From Flavobacterium sp. ENC (GTDB taxonomy: Bacteria; Bacteroidota; Bacteroidia; Flavobacteriales; Flavobacteriaceae): 64,000 bases of DNA. Positions 1-8,800 of the stretch are shown one piece after another. Location: the NCBI RefSeq assembly GCF_020991415.1, contig NZ_JAJMOY010000007.1, positions 1 to 64,000 on the forward strand, written 5' to 3'. The notes beneath the pieces are model-generated. The model saw only the letters and a program-made list of their open reading frames with translations. It was not told the origin of the DNA and did no database searches. Numbering within the stretch: position 1 is the stretch's first letter; each line of letters begins with the position of its first letter. Made by a program: the position numbers and the translations under genes.

Positions 1-1631
1 CTTTGAGTGATCCAAAAACACCAACGACTACACATACCACACAGGAATTCTGTAAAGTGGATAATAAAACTGTGGCTGATTTGGAAACTACGGAAACAGG
101 CGTGACGTGGTATGATGCTGAAAAAGGAGGAAACGTAGTTGCGCCAACCACAGTTTTAACCGATGGAACAACATATTACGGTTCCCTAAAAGTGGGTATT
201 TGCGACAGCCCAACAAGACTGGCCGTAAAGGTTATCTTAAGTGATCCGCAAACGCCAACAGGAGCAACCACACAGGAATTCTGTAGAGTAGATAATAAAA
301 CCGTAGCTGATTTGGTAACGACTGAATCAGGTGTGACGTGGTATGATTCTGCTGATGGGACAACAGTAGTTCCGTTAACGGCTGTTTTAGAAAACAATAA
401 AGTGTATTACGGTTCTTTAAAAGTGGGAACTTGTGAAAGCCCAGCACGTTTGGCGGTAACGGTAACGTTAAGTGATCCGAAAACGCCAACAACTGCTCAT
501 ACTACACAGGAGTTCTGTAAAGCAGATAACAATACAGTGGCTGATTTGAAAACTACCGAAGCAGGCGTGACGTGGTATGATTCAGCGACAGGAATAAAGG
601 CACTTGCTTCTACGGCATTACTTGAAAACAATAAGACGTATTATGGTTCGCTAAAAGTAGGAGCTTGCGAAAGTCCGATACGATTAGCGGTACAGGTAGT
701 TATCAAAAGTAATGATGCGACACCGGCTCCGGACTGGAGTGCCAAAGCCTGTGTTTTTGACGAAATAACGTATAAAACGGTTAGTGGGATGTCAGATTAC
801 AATTGGCTGATTACCAGTGAAGGTGATATAATTGCAGGAGGACAGCCAACAGACGACTATGTTACCGTAGTGTGGAATAGTGTTGGAAAAGCAGTAATAA
901 AGGTAGATTATATTGATATTTCGAAATGTGACCCTATTGTATCTGTGAATTTTCCTGTGACTGTGGATTCATGTTCTGATATTGGTCTAAAAATGATGGT
1001 AGACAATGCGACACCAGGTATTGGTCAGCAAGTAGTCTTTACGCTTACCGCAGAAAATTTAGGGATAAGTAATTCTAAAGAGGTGGTGATCGAGAACATG
1101 CTTCCATCAGGATATCAATATGTGGATTCGAATGTTTCGAAAGGAAATTACGATCACACAAATCGACTTTGGAGTATGCCGTTACTGAAAGCGGGAGAAA
1201 GTCAAACCTTAAAGGTTATAGTAAAAGTAAAGGGGAGAGGTGACTATCTAAACATAGCGTATCTAAAGGCTTCAAACCCTGAAGATCTCAATGAAACGAA
1301 TAACAGGGCTCAGGCTTCGGTTAGAACTAAGGATGTCGTTGTATATAACGCTCTTTCAACGAATGAAGATGGCATAAATGATTATTTCAGGATAGAGGGA
1401 CTGGATCAGTATCCCAACAATACAGTAGAAATTTTTAATGCGGGTGGTGTTCAGATTTTCAATACCAATAACTATGGAAGTAATAATAATGTCTTCCGTG
1501 GCATATCTGAGGGCAGGGCTACCATTAATAAAAAAACAGGGGTACCAACGGGAACTTATTATTACATCCTTCGCTATGAAGCTGAGGGGACAATGATGGA
1601 AAAAGCCGGGTACTTGTATGTTAGTAACTGA
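1..1631 (+). CDS. Type IX secretion cargo with Ig-like repeats, DUF11-like domain and gliding-motility C-terminal domain (5' partial)
   Basis: The reading frame is open to the left edge, so the true start and signal peptide lie outside the window. The visible 542 residues hold three ~78-residue repeats (each with EFCKVDNKTVADL and GVTWYD, ending in YYGSLKVG and a paired Cys), typical of Bacteroidetes Ig-like surface repeats. A DUF11-like beta-sandwich follows at about residues 325-440 (DNATPGIGQQVVFTLTAENLG). The last ~90 residues match the gliding motility-associated C-terminal domain (CHU_C/TIGR04131 type: NEDGINDYF, VEIFNAGG, GTYYYILRY, GYLYV), which directs export by the type IX system. 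A PorP/SprF gene follows 28 bp downstream on the same strand, a usual partner of such cargo. The protein is probably a large adhesin-like cell-surface or secreted protein. Confidence 0.88.
   Translation, partial: LSDPKTPTTTHTTQEFCKVDNKTVADLETTETGVTWYDAEKGGNVVAPTTVLTDGTTYYGSLKVGICDSPTRLAVKVILSDPQTPTGATTQEFCRVDNKTVADLVTTESGVTWYDSADGTTVVPLTAVLENNKVYYGSLKVGTCESPARLAVTVTLSDPKTPTTAHTTQEFCKADNNTVADLKTTEAGVTWYDSATGIKALASTALLENNKTYYGSLKVGACESPIRLAVQVVIKSNDATPAPDWSAKACVFDEITYKTVSGMSDYNWLITSEGDIIAGGQPTDDYVTVVWNSVGKAVIKVDYIDISKCDPIVSVNFPVTVDSCSDIGLKMMVDNATPGIGQQVVFTLTAENLGISNSKEVVIENMLPSGYQYVDSNVSKGNYDHTNRLWSMPLLKAGESQTLKVIVKVKGRGDYLNIAYLKASNPEDLNETNNRAQASVRTKDVVVYNALSTNEDGINDYFRIEGLDQYPNNTVEIFNAGGVQIFNTNNYGSNNNVFRGISEGRATINKKTGVPTGTYYYILRYEAEGTMMEKAGYLYVSN
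3..702 (+). repeat. Three in-frame tandem repeats (~231-234 bp)
   Basis: Units begin at 3, 237 and 468 with TTGAGTGATCC or TTAAGTGATCC, and each encodes one Ig-like module. The array reaches the left edge, so more copies probably lie upstream. High DNA identity between units suggests recent duplication or recombination. Confidence 0.85.
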
Positions 1632-1659
1632 TAATTGAAATCAGGGAATTATTGTTCAG

Positions 1660-2586
1660 ATGAGAAGAAAAATAAATTTTTTGACAATAGGATTATGGTT
1701 AAGCGGATTATGCGTATTTGCGCAACAGGATGCCCAATATACACAATATATGTATAATACAGCCATCCTGAATCCAGCTTATGTGGGGAGCAGGGAAGCT
1801 TTAAGTATTACAGGTTTAAGCAGAATGCAATGGGTCGGGATTGAAGGCGCGCCTAAAACAATAACATTTTCCGTAAGCAGTCCTGTATCAGAAAAAGTAG
1901 GTTTGGGTCTGTCTTTTATCCATAATCAGGCAGGCCCTTCAAACGAAACGTTGCTTTCGGGTGATTTCTCTTATAATATCAGGCTGAATTATAAGTACTG
2001 GCTCTTTTTTGGATTAAAAGCAAATGGCGCATTATTGAACGTTGATTATACAAAATTAAAGCAGTATAACCCTAACGATCCTGTTTTCCAAAACAGTATT
2101 TCAAATGACTTTTCACCTAATGTAGGAGCGGGAATCTATCTGATGTCAAAAGATACTTATGTTGGAATTTCAGCACCCCTATTGCTGGATACGAAAGATT
2201 TTACGCCCCATAAAGAGATTCTCGTGCAGCGACGCACTCATTATTACCTAATGGCGGGACATATTTTTGAGGTATCGGATGCCATTAAATTCAAGCCCGC
2301 TCTGTTAGTTGATTTTGTGAAAGGAAATCCATTAAATACGAACCTATCTGCGAATTTTTTGTTTTTTGACAAATTCACTTTAGGCGCATCTTACAGGTGG
2401 ACTGCGGCAGTAAGTGGTTTGGCAGGATTTCAAATATCTAAAAAACTTTTTGCCGGTTATACATACGATGCGGATACAATGAATTTAGGAAATTATAATT
2501 CAGGCTCTCACGAACTTTTTTTACGATTTGACTTACCGGTACGGATCATTAAAGATTGTTCCTGTTCGCCAACCCGTTTTTTTTAA
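1660..2586 (+). CDS. PorP/SprF family type IX secretion system membrane protein
   Basis: The 308-residue protein has an N-terminal signal peptide (hydrophobic core ending at VFAQ, about residue 22) followed by the family hallmark QDAQYTQYMYN and NPAYVGSRE. The rest is an outer-membrane beta-barrel pattern with alternating hydrophobic strands (LGLSFIHNQAGPSNE, FFGLKANGALLNVDY) and a C-terminal strand ending in RFDLPVR. The length fits the family (~300-340). PorP/SprF paralogues typically sit directly downstream of a cargo protein with a CHU_C-type domain, as here, and help its secretion or attachment. Conserved motifs make the family assignment firm. Pairing with the upstream cargo is inferred from the 28-bp spacing. 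Confidence 0.93.
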   Translation: MRRKINFLTIGLWLSGLCVFAQQDAQYTQYMYNTAILNPAYVGSREALSITGLSRMQWVGIEGAPKTITFSVSSPVSEKVGLGLSFIHNQAGPSNETLLSGDFSYNIRLNYKYWLFFGLKANGALLNVDYTKLKQYNPNDPVFQNSISNDFSPNVGAGIYLMSKDTYVGISAPLLLDTKDFTPHKEILVQRRTHYYLMAGHIFEVSDAIKFKPALLVDFVKGNPLNTNLSANFLFFDKFTLGASYRWTAAVSGLAGFQISKKLFAGYTYDADTMNLGNYNSGSHELFLRFDLPVRIIKDCSCSPTRFF

Positions 2587-2618
2587 CGATACAAACAAAC
2601 GGATTAAATAAATTAAGC

Positions 2619-3311
2619 ATGGAAGAGGAATTAAGAAAACACCTGCACAATGTCACCGCAGCTGAAAAGTATCAGAAAAAGAGTCTGTTGGAGAAAGTAA
2701 AACATTTTGTATCGGAAATCATAATCATTGTATTTGCGGTGACACTGTCCATTTCATTGCACAGCTGGAGTGAGGAAAGGCATCAGCAACAAGAAGTAGC
2801 GGAATTTCTGGCTGATCTGAAGGAGGATTTGACAGAAGAAAAAGTCAATCAGCAGCATTATACTAAAGAGGTACAAAATGCAACTGAAATGTTTGTGAAT
2901 CTATTGCATATGGATGAAAAATATATTGACAGTTTAGATAAAAACAAGCATGATATTGTAATTCATCTGGATTTGCTGATCCATAAATTTAACAGGGGTA
3001 ACTACGAAGGGTTTAAGTCTAGCGGTAAAATTGGTTTTATTAAAAACAGAAAATTAAAAAAACAAATACTGCTGTTTTATGAAGGAAGAATTCCGTTAAC
3101 TATTGAAGCGGAAAATAGTTATAACCATAAAATTGAAATACTTTCCGATTATGCTACAAACACCCGAAATAAGAAAGAAATGTTTCTGGCACCGCGATCA
3201 AAAGTAATGTTTGATATAGCAAGACAAGCCGGATTGAACTGTGATACTGTTTATACCCAAAACATAGTATTAATCGATTCTATTCTTAAGGAATTAAAAC
3301 ATAAAAATTGA
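2619..3311 (+). CDS. DUF6090-like membrane-anchored protein
   Basis: The start chosen is the ATG at 2619 (MEEELRKHL). An in-frame TTG further up would overlap the preceding gene. The 230-residue product has one transmembrane segment near residues 28-45 (FVSEIIIIVFAVTLSISLHSW), then a long charged, helical region rich in E, K and N. The sequence around the membrane segment (ITVFAVTLSI, HSWSEERHQQQEVAEFLADLKEDL) resembles the DUF6090 proteins common in Bacteroidetes, whose function is unknown. It is followed immediately by a small membrane protein gene, so the two are probably co-transcribed. The family call rests on recognition only. Confidence 0.7.
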   Translation: MEEELRKHLHNVTAAEKYQKKSLLEKVKHFVSEIIIIVFAVTLSISLHSWSEERHQQQEVAEFLADLKEDLTEEKVNQQHYTKEVQNATEMFVNLLHMDEKYIDSLDKNKHDIVIHLDLLIHKFNRGNYEGFKSSGKIGFIKNRKLKKQILLFYEGRIPLTIEAENSYNHKIEILSDYATNTRNKKEMFLAPRSKVMFDIARQAGLNCDTVYTQNIVLIDSILKELKHKN

Positions 3312-3334
3312 AACGTTTACTTAAAGACCGAACA

Positions 3335-3688
3335 ATGTTGAGATTTTTTAAAATATCAGTTACTTGTGCTTTAGCTGCTTTTTTACTGTTAAGCTTTATT
3401 TTGATTGCGGATGTTTTTGTAAACAATACCGATTTTATGTTTGAAGTTATGACCATTATTATGGCAGTGTTCTTTTTAATAGTAGACCTCTCCGGTATTG
3501 TTATCTATAAAATTTTGAATGTTGTTTGTCGTATTTTATCAAAAAGAGACGACGAATTACTGGGAAGGCTGACCTTCAATGGAATATCGTGGGTTTTTGG
3601 AATTTTGGCTATCTTCCTTACTATATTCATTTGCTGTATTTGCTTTAGACTACTGGAAAGAAAAGGAATTTTCAGCGGTTTTACGTGA
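3335..3688 (+). CDS. Small hypothetical membrane protein
   Basis: This product of about 117 residues is mostly hydrophobic, with three predicted membrane spans (FLLLSFILIADVF, VMTIIMAVFFLIVDLSGIVIY, FGILAIFLTIFICCICF) separated by short charged loops. I chose the ATG at 3335. An alternative TTG at 3308 would overlap the upstream stop codon by four bases and add nine residues. No family was recognised. Its position right behind the DUF6090-like gene suggests a shared transcript. Confidence 0.55.
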   Translation: MLRFFKISVTCALAAFLLLSFILIADVFVNNTDFMFEVMTIIMAVFFLIVDLSGIVIYKILNVVCRILSKRDDELLGRLTFNGISWVFGILAIFLTIFICCICFRLLERKGIFSGFT

Positions 3689-3870
3689 TCATATAAAAAG
3701 CATTTTGAAGATAATGACTAAAAAAACAGAAAGACTTCTTTTATTGGTGACAAATTGTTTTCCCGGCTTCGCTTTTTAGGAAAAGGGCTGTTTTTCATTC
3801 AGCAATTAAAAGTTCAAAGTTTTTTAGATTGAGAAGAAATAAAGGTTAAAAAAAAAATTGAAAAAGAATT

Positions 3871-4413
3871 ATGAAAAGAATTATTGTTGTACTGATAGTG
3901 ATAGTACTTTCCTGCCAAAAAAAGAAGGAAAAAAGCTCCGGTTATGTACGTGCAACACTTACTGATACGGCGATGAATGTCTATTCTCCTCAGTCTTCGT
4001 ATGAAATGGTTAAGACTAAATATCTGAAAAATGATTCTTTGAGTGATTATCCGGTGAAGATTATATCTACAAAATTATTTAAAAATCAGTATTCAACCTT
4101 TAAAAACATCAGGCTGACCTTTAAAAATGTGAGCAGGAAAAACATTCATGCCATTAAATTTCAATGGTATACGGAAAATGCACTGGCCGAACCTTCTAAT
4201 CTGAGGTCTTTTTTTAATCGCGGTGAAAGCTCCGGTCTTTATACAGCAGATCTGCTGAAACCGGGTAAAACTTCTTCTGTAATTTTTGAAGAATTTTCAA
4301 GTGATGCAAAAAGGGTAATTGCCGCGCGTCCCTACGAAGTTGTCTTTTCAGACGGAACAAAGTGGTATATTAAAAATCAATCCTATCTGGATATTTACCT
4401 GATCAAGCGTTAG
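3871..4413 (+). CDS. Hypothetical lipoprotein
   Basis: The 180-residue protein begins with a short hydrophobic stretch and a lipobox-like cysteine (VIVLSC, Cys at about residue 15) followed by a lysine-rich linker. The remainder looks like a compact beta-rich domain with alternating strands (FKNIRLTFKNVSRKNIHAIKFQWYTENA, PYEVVFSDGTKWYIKN). The second half, with a conserved-looking comparison of extra conjugated strands, recalls small Bacteroidetes periplasmic beta-sandwich lipoproteins, but I cannot name the family. It stands alone between a 180-bp gap and a repeat-rich convergent intergenic region. Confidence 0.65.
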   Translation: MKRIIVVLIVIVLSCQKKKEKSSGYVRATLTDTAMNVYSPQSSYEMVKTKYLKNDSLSDYPVKIISTKLFKNQYSTFKNIRLTFKNVSRKNIHAIKFQWYTENALAEPSNLRSFFNRGESSGLYTADLLKPGKTSSVIFEEFSSDAKRVIAARPYEVVFSDGTKWYIKNQSYLDIYLIKR

Positions 4414-4414
4414 T

Positions 4415-4473
4415 TTCAGTCTCAGTTTTCAGTCTCAGTCTCAGTCTCAGTCTCAGTCTCAGTCTCAATCAGT
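4415..4473. repeat. TCAGTC hexanucleotide microsatellite
   Basis: An interrupted run of TCAGTC units begins two bases after the lipoprotein stop codon. It includes about six uninterrupted copies from 4429 to 4467 and a TTTTCAGTC interruption. A very similar stretch, including TCTCAGTTTTCAGTCTCAG, recurs near 41.4 kb. Confidence 0.85.
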
Positions 4474-4562
4474 GTTTACGGGCTGAGTATTGCTATGAAT
4501 GTTGTAATACCTTAAAGTTTGTTTGTTAAATTGCGCCATTATAATAAACCAAGACTGAACAC

Positions 4563-4580
4563 TGCGACTGCGACTGCGAC
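4563..4580. repeat. Short CGACTG hexamer run
   Basis: Three copies of a GACTGC-type hexamer lie near the 3' end of the convergent minus-strand gene, preceded by AAGACTGAAC. GACTGA is the complement of TCAGTC, so this run and the repeat at 4415-4473 form a loose inverted pair between convergent genes. Confidence 0.6.
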
Positions 4581-4599
4581 CCAAAACTCCGACTGCCGC

Positions 4600-5847
4600 T
4601 CAATACGTCATAAATAAATACCCAATCTTATCTTTCTGTTTCATTGCACTATTTTCATCCCTAAAAGTTAATACATAGAAATAAGTTCCCGGAGGTAATA
4701 ATTTTTCTTTATTGATCGTCAGGCGAGCATCCGAAAAACCTTCAAATATATTGCCTTTTGTATCATAGGAACGGGTTTCAAAAACTTTTACCCCCCAACG
4801 ATTATAGATTTCAAGTTTATTATTGGGACATAAATTCAGCCCGAGAATTTTAAAGTAATCGTTTAAACCATCGTTGTTAGGAGACATTAAATTCATTATT
4901 TCTACGGGTACCCCGGCGCAGTTTAAAACGGTGGTATTGGAAGCTTTAACACGAGCCAGTGTAAAAATTCCATAACTGGTAACCGGTTTCATGAGAGTGG
5001 TGACTTCTTTTGAGGAAAAATCGGCTACACCGCCAACATCGGTCCACTGCTCTGATACAGGATCCCACCGGACAATATGAATATCTTCGTAAGGGGTGGC
5101 AATAATAGCAGGGGGTGTTGTAGCTTCATTCCAGGAAAGGGTGAGCAGCACATTGCTGTCGCCATTTGTTCTTTCAATTTGCCAGTATTCAGCATGATCA
5201 ACCAATTCTATTGTAGACTCTTTTTTGGTGCCCGGGTATAAAATACCTGGATTTTCAAAAAAATACTGGCTTGTAAAAGAATCGGTGATAACGTCAGGAG
5301 CGGAGAGGGCAGCATAACGGTAATATCCGGAATTACCAATAGGATATTCGAACGAACTGGCTCCAATTTTTTTAACCGTTCCGTCAATATGGCTTTCATC
5401 ACTGGCATGGATCGCAGTTGCTGTATTTTCAAAGATAATTTGGCCAGCATTAGAATTCAATATGCCTTTTAAAAAATCAACCTGACCAAAAACTGTCACT
5501 TCATTGGATAGCTGAAAAGCGGGCTGAACACTACTATTGTCAAACTGAACGTGGTTCCAGTCCATTGGACTTGTTCCCCCAATGTTCTGGATTCCCTTAC
5601 TGCCTTTCAATACTGTTATTCCGGTGGTACTATTGGGTGTAAAAGTAACCAGCCCCTCATTGTTGAAATGATCGTATACATACAATGTCCCGTCATTTAA
5701 GACCGTTCCGTTTAAGGCATTTGTAAATACACCCACGGTACTGATCTCTGTTTGCGGGCTTATGACAAGGGTACCTTCATTATAGGTCTGTGCACTGGCT
5801 ATTATGGGACAGATCGTCCAAAAGAATAAAGTTTTTACTTTTTTCAT
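4600..5847 (-). CDS. Type IX secretion cargo with gliding-motility C-terminal domain
   Basis: The 415-residue protein has a signal peptide (cleavage near ASAQ, residue 20), a central region with repeated beta-strand/turn patterns (VLNDGTLYVYDHFNNEG, GQIIFENTATA) and a C-terminal gliding motility-associated domain over the last ~90 residues (SPNNDGLNDYF, LEIYNRWGVKVFE, PPGTYFYVL, GYLF). The C-terminal domain is the type B sorting signal of the type IX secretion system, so the protein should be exported to the surface. Its start lies 15 bp behind the stop of the 1396-residue repeat protein, so the two form an operon. The central region is unassigned. Confidence 0.88.
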   Translation of the reverse strand: MKKVKTLFFWTICPIIASAQTYNEGTLVISPQTEISTVGVFTNALNGTVLNDGTLYVYDHFNNEGLVTFTPNSTTGITVLKGSKGIQNIGGTSPMDWNHVQFDNSSVQPAFQLSNEVTVFGQVDFLKGILNSNAGQIIFENTATAIHASDESHIDGTVKKIGASSFEYPIGNSGYYRYAALSAPDVITDSFTSQYFFENPGILYPGTKKESTIELVDHAEYWQIERTNGDSNVLLTLSWNEATTPPAIIATPYEDIHIVRWDPVSEQWTDVGGVADFSSKEVTTLMKPVTSYGIFTLARVKASNTTVLNCAGVPVEIMNLMSPNNDGLNDYFKILGLNLCPNNKLEIYNRWGVKVFETRSYDTKGNIFEGFSDARLTINKEKLLPPGTYFYVLTFRDENSAMKQKDKIGYLFMTY

Positions 5848-5862
5848 CGCTGTACAAATTAA

Positions 5863-8800
5863 TTAAAAGCGGGATATGATAAACCAGTCAGTTCCGTTGC
5901 TGACCAGCGTAACTCCTGCGTTAAGAGCAGACAAAGTCTGAGTTGGTGCTCCGTCTATTGCACCTGAAACAGCAGAAATCGTAATATCTGAAGGTCCCGA
6001 AATTTTTTTAACGGTATATTTTCTGCCTTTGCTTGCAGCCGCCGACGGTAAAGGAACTTCCGTTGGAAAAACACCGTTGATCAGAATAATGCCATTGGCA
6101 GCTACCTCGGCTGTCGATACTACTGAAGGTGTGGCCGTAGGAGTATAGGTCAAAATGCTTCCTTCAAAATAAGGAGCTGATAAAAATTTTCCGTTTACAT
6201 CTGTATAGATCGTATTTAATTGTGGTGTGATTGCTGTATCGTTCCGGGAATTGGGATATTTTGCTATTACCAGGTCATACAAAGCAAAACTACCCACACC
6301 ACCGCCAATTTTAAATTCATTATCTGCCGTATTGTGGGTACCATTACCCAATGCAATACTATTGCTGAACGTACGGGGACTGGCTGAACTGCCAATGGCA
6401 ATATTTGAATTTCCCTTATTATGAAGTCCTGCATTATACCCTAAAAAGATGTTCTCATTTCCATTGGAATCGGATCCTGCGTAACCTCCAACTAATACAT
6501 TATTATTTCCCTGAGAATAAGATCCGGAATTTTCTCCAATCATCACACTACCAACAACGTTATTGGAAACTGCACCTGCAGAAAGCCCTAACGCAACATT
6601 ACTAGTTCCTCCTGAACTACCGGCCAGTGCCTCATATCCTATACCAACGCACAACCAGCAATTGCTTTCCAAACCCGCGGTTAGTCCCATATAAATAGTG
6701 CCCTCTGAAGCATCGGCCACGCCATTTAAACCAGCTTCAGAACCAATCGAAATCTGGTTGTTGCTCGAGATTGTTCCACCGGCCAGGGAGATACTATTGG
6801 TCTTAGTGCCGGAAAACCGGCCCAACTCTGTATTATTGGCTTTAATAACAAAATCCTGGGCATCGGTAGTTCCTATAAAATTAGAGGCAGGAGTGGTACC
6901 GGCATTCCCTGTGGCGTGCCAGTCATTGGCAGGTGGCGTATAAGGTGCTGATAAAAACTTACCGTCCTGATCTGTATAGATCGTATTTAATTGTGGTGTG
7001 ATTGCTGTATCGTTACGGGAATTGGGGTATTTTGGCATTACCAGGTCATACAAAGTAAAACTACCCCCACCCAAACCACCGCCAATTTTAAATTGGTTAT
7101 CGGCAGTATTCCAGGTACCATTACCCAATGCAATACTATTGCTGAACGTACCGGGACTGGCTGAACTGCCAATGGCAATATTTGAATTTCCCTTATTGTG
7201 AAATCCTGCATGATCTCCTAAAAAGATGTTCTCATTTCCATTGGAATCAAATCCTGCGAGACTTCCAATAAATACATTAGAGGTTCCCTGAGCCGAACCT
7301 CCGGAAGTATACCCAATCATGACAGTATCAACAACGTTATTTGAAAGTGATCCGGCGGAAATCCCCAGCGCAACATTACCATTTCCCCCTGAACTAATGG
7401 CCAGTACCTCATAGCCTATAGCAACGCACCCCACGCAATTGCTTTCTAAACCCGCGGTTTGTCCCATATAAATACTGCCCTCTGAAGCATCGGCCAAGCC
7501 ATTTAAACCAGCTTCAAAACCAATCGAAATCTGGTTGTTGCTTGAGATTGTTCCACCAGCCAGGGAGACACTATTGGTCTTAGTGCCATAAAACCGGCCC
7601 AGCTCTGTATTATTGGCTTTAATAACAAAATCCTGTGCATCGGTAGTTCCTATAAAATTAGAGGCGGGAGTGGTACCGGCGTTACCGCTTAAATTCCAGT
7701 CGAGTAAGGACTGCGGAATCCAGGTCGTACCATTATGGCTGAACAGATTGGCGGTCGCGGTATCTACATATAAATCTCCTGCAATACCTGGTTTAGGGCC
7801 TGTCAATGGACTTCCGTTACCGGTTTGTGTAATGTTTAGGGTGGTTGCCACCGCTTTTTCATTGGTGTACACATATTGTCCAGGCGTAGCGGAGTCGTTT
7901 TCAAGCGTCGTCTCTGTTTGGTGATTTTTAACCTGCTGCGCAATATCCAGCACTGTTGATGTACCTCTTTCAGGAGTATAGGTGATGGTTCCAAGAGTCG
8001 CATCCTGCGAGATACTGGTCAGCGTTTCAAAATTAGGCACCATTGGGGAAAGATTAATGGCGTTATCCACTGCTTTTTCATCTTTATACACCAAAATTCC
8101 CGTTGCCGGATCGAATGTGGCGGTCGTCAGGGTTTCGTTTTGGGTGATTAAGGATTTGATATTCAAAACATTCGAAACTCCTTTTTCGTCTACATAGGTA
8201 ATCGTTCCGGCTGTGGCATCCTGCGAAATACTGGTCAGGGTTTCAAAATTCGGAATCATAGCAGCGAGATTGATGGAATTGTCGATCCCTTTTTCATCTT
8301 TATAAATCAGAATTCCCGTTGCCGGATCGAATGTGGCGGCCGTCAGGGTTTCGTTTTGGGTGATTAAGGATTTTATATTTAAGACATTCGAAACTCCTTT
8401 TTCGTCTACATAGGTAATCGTTCCGGCTGTGGCGTCCTGCGAAATATTGGTCAAAGTTTCAAAATTCGGAATCATAGCCGCGAGATTGATGGAATTGTTA
8501 ATTCCCTTTTCATCTTTATAAATCAGAATTCCCGTTGCCGGATCGAATGTGGCGGTCGTCAGGGTTTCGTTTTGGGTGATTAAGTTTTTAATGTTTAATA
8601 CATTCGAAACTCCTTTTTCGTCTACATAAGTAATTGTTCCGGCTGTAACGTCCTGGGAAATACTGGTCAGGGTTTCAAAATTCGGAATCATGGCGGCCAG
8701 ATTGATGGAATTGTTGCTTCCTTTTTCATCTTTATAAACCAAAATTCCCGTTGCCGGATCGAATGTGGCGGTCGTCAGGGTTTCATTTTGGGTGATTAAG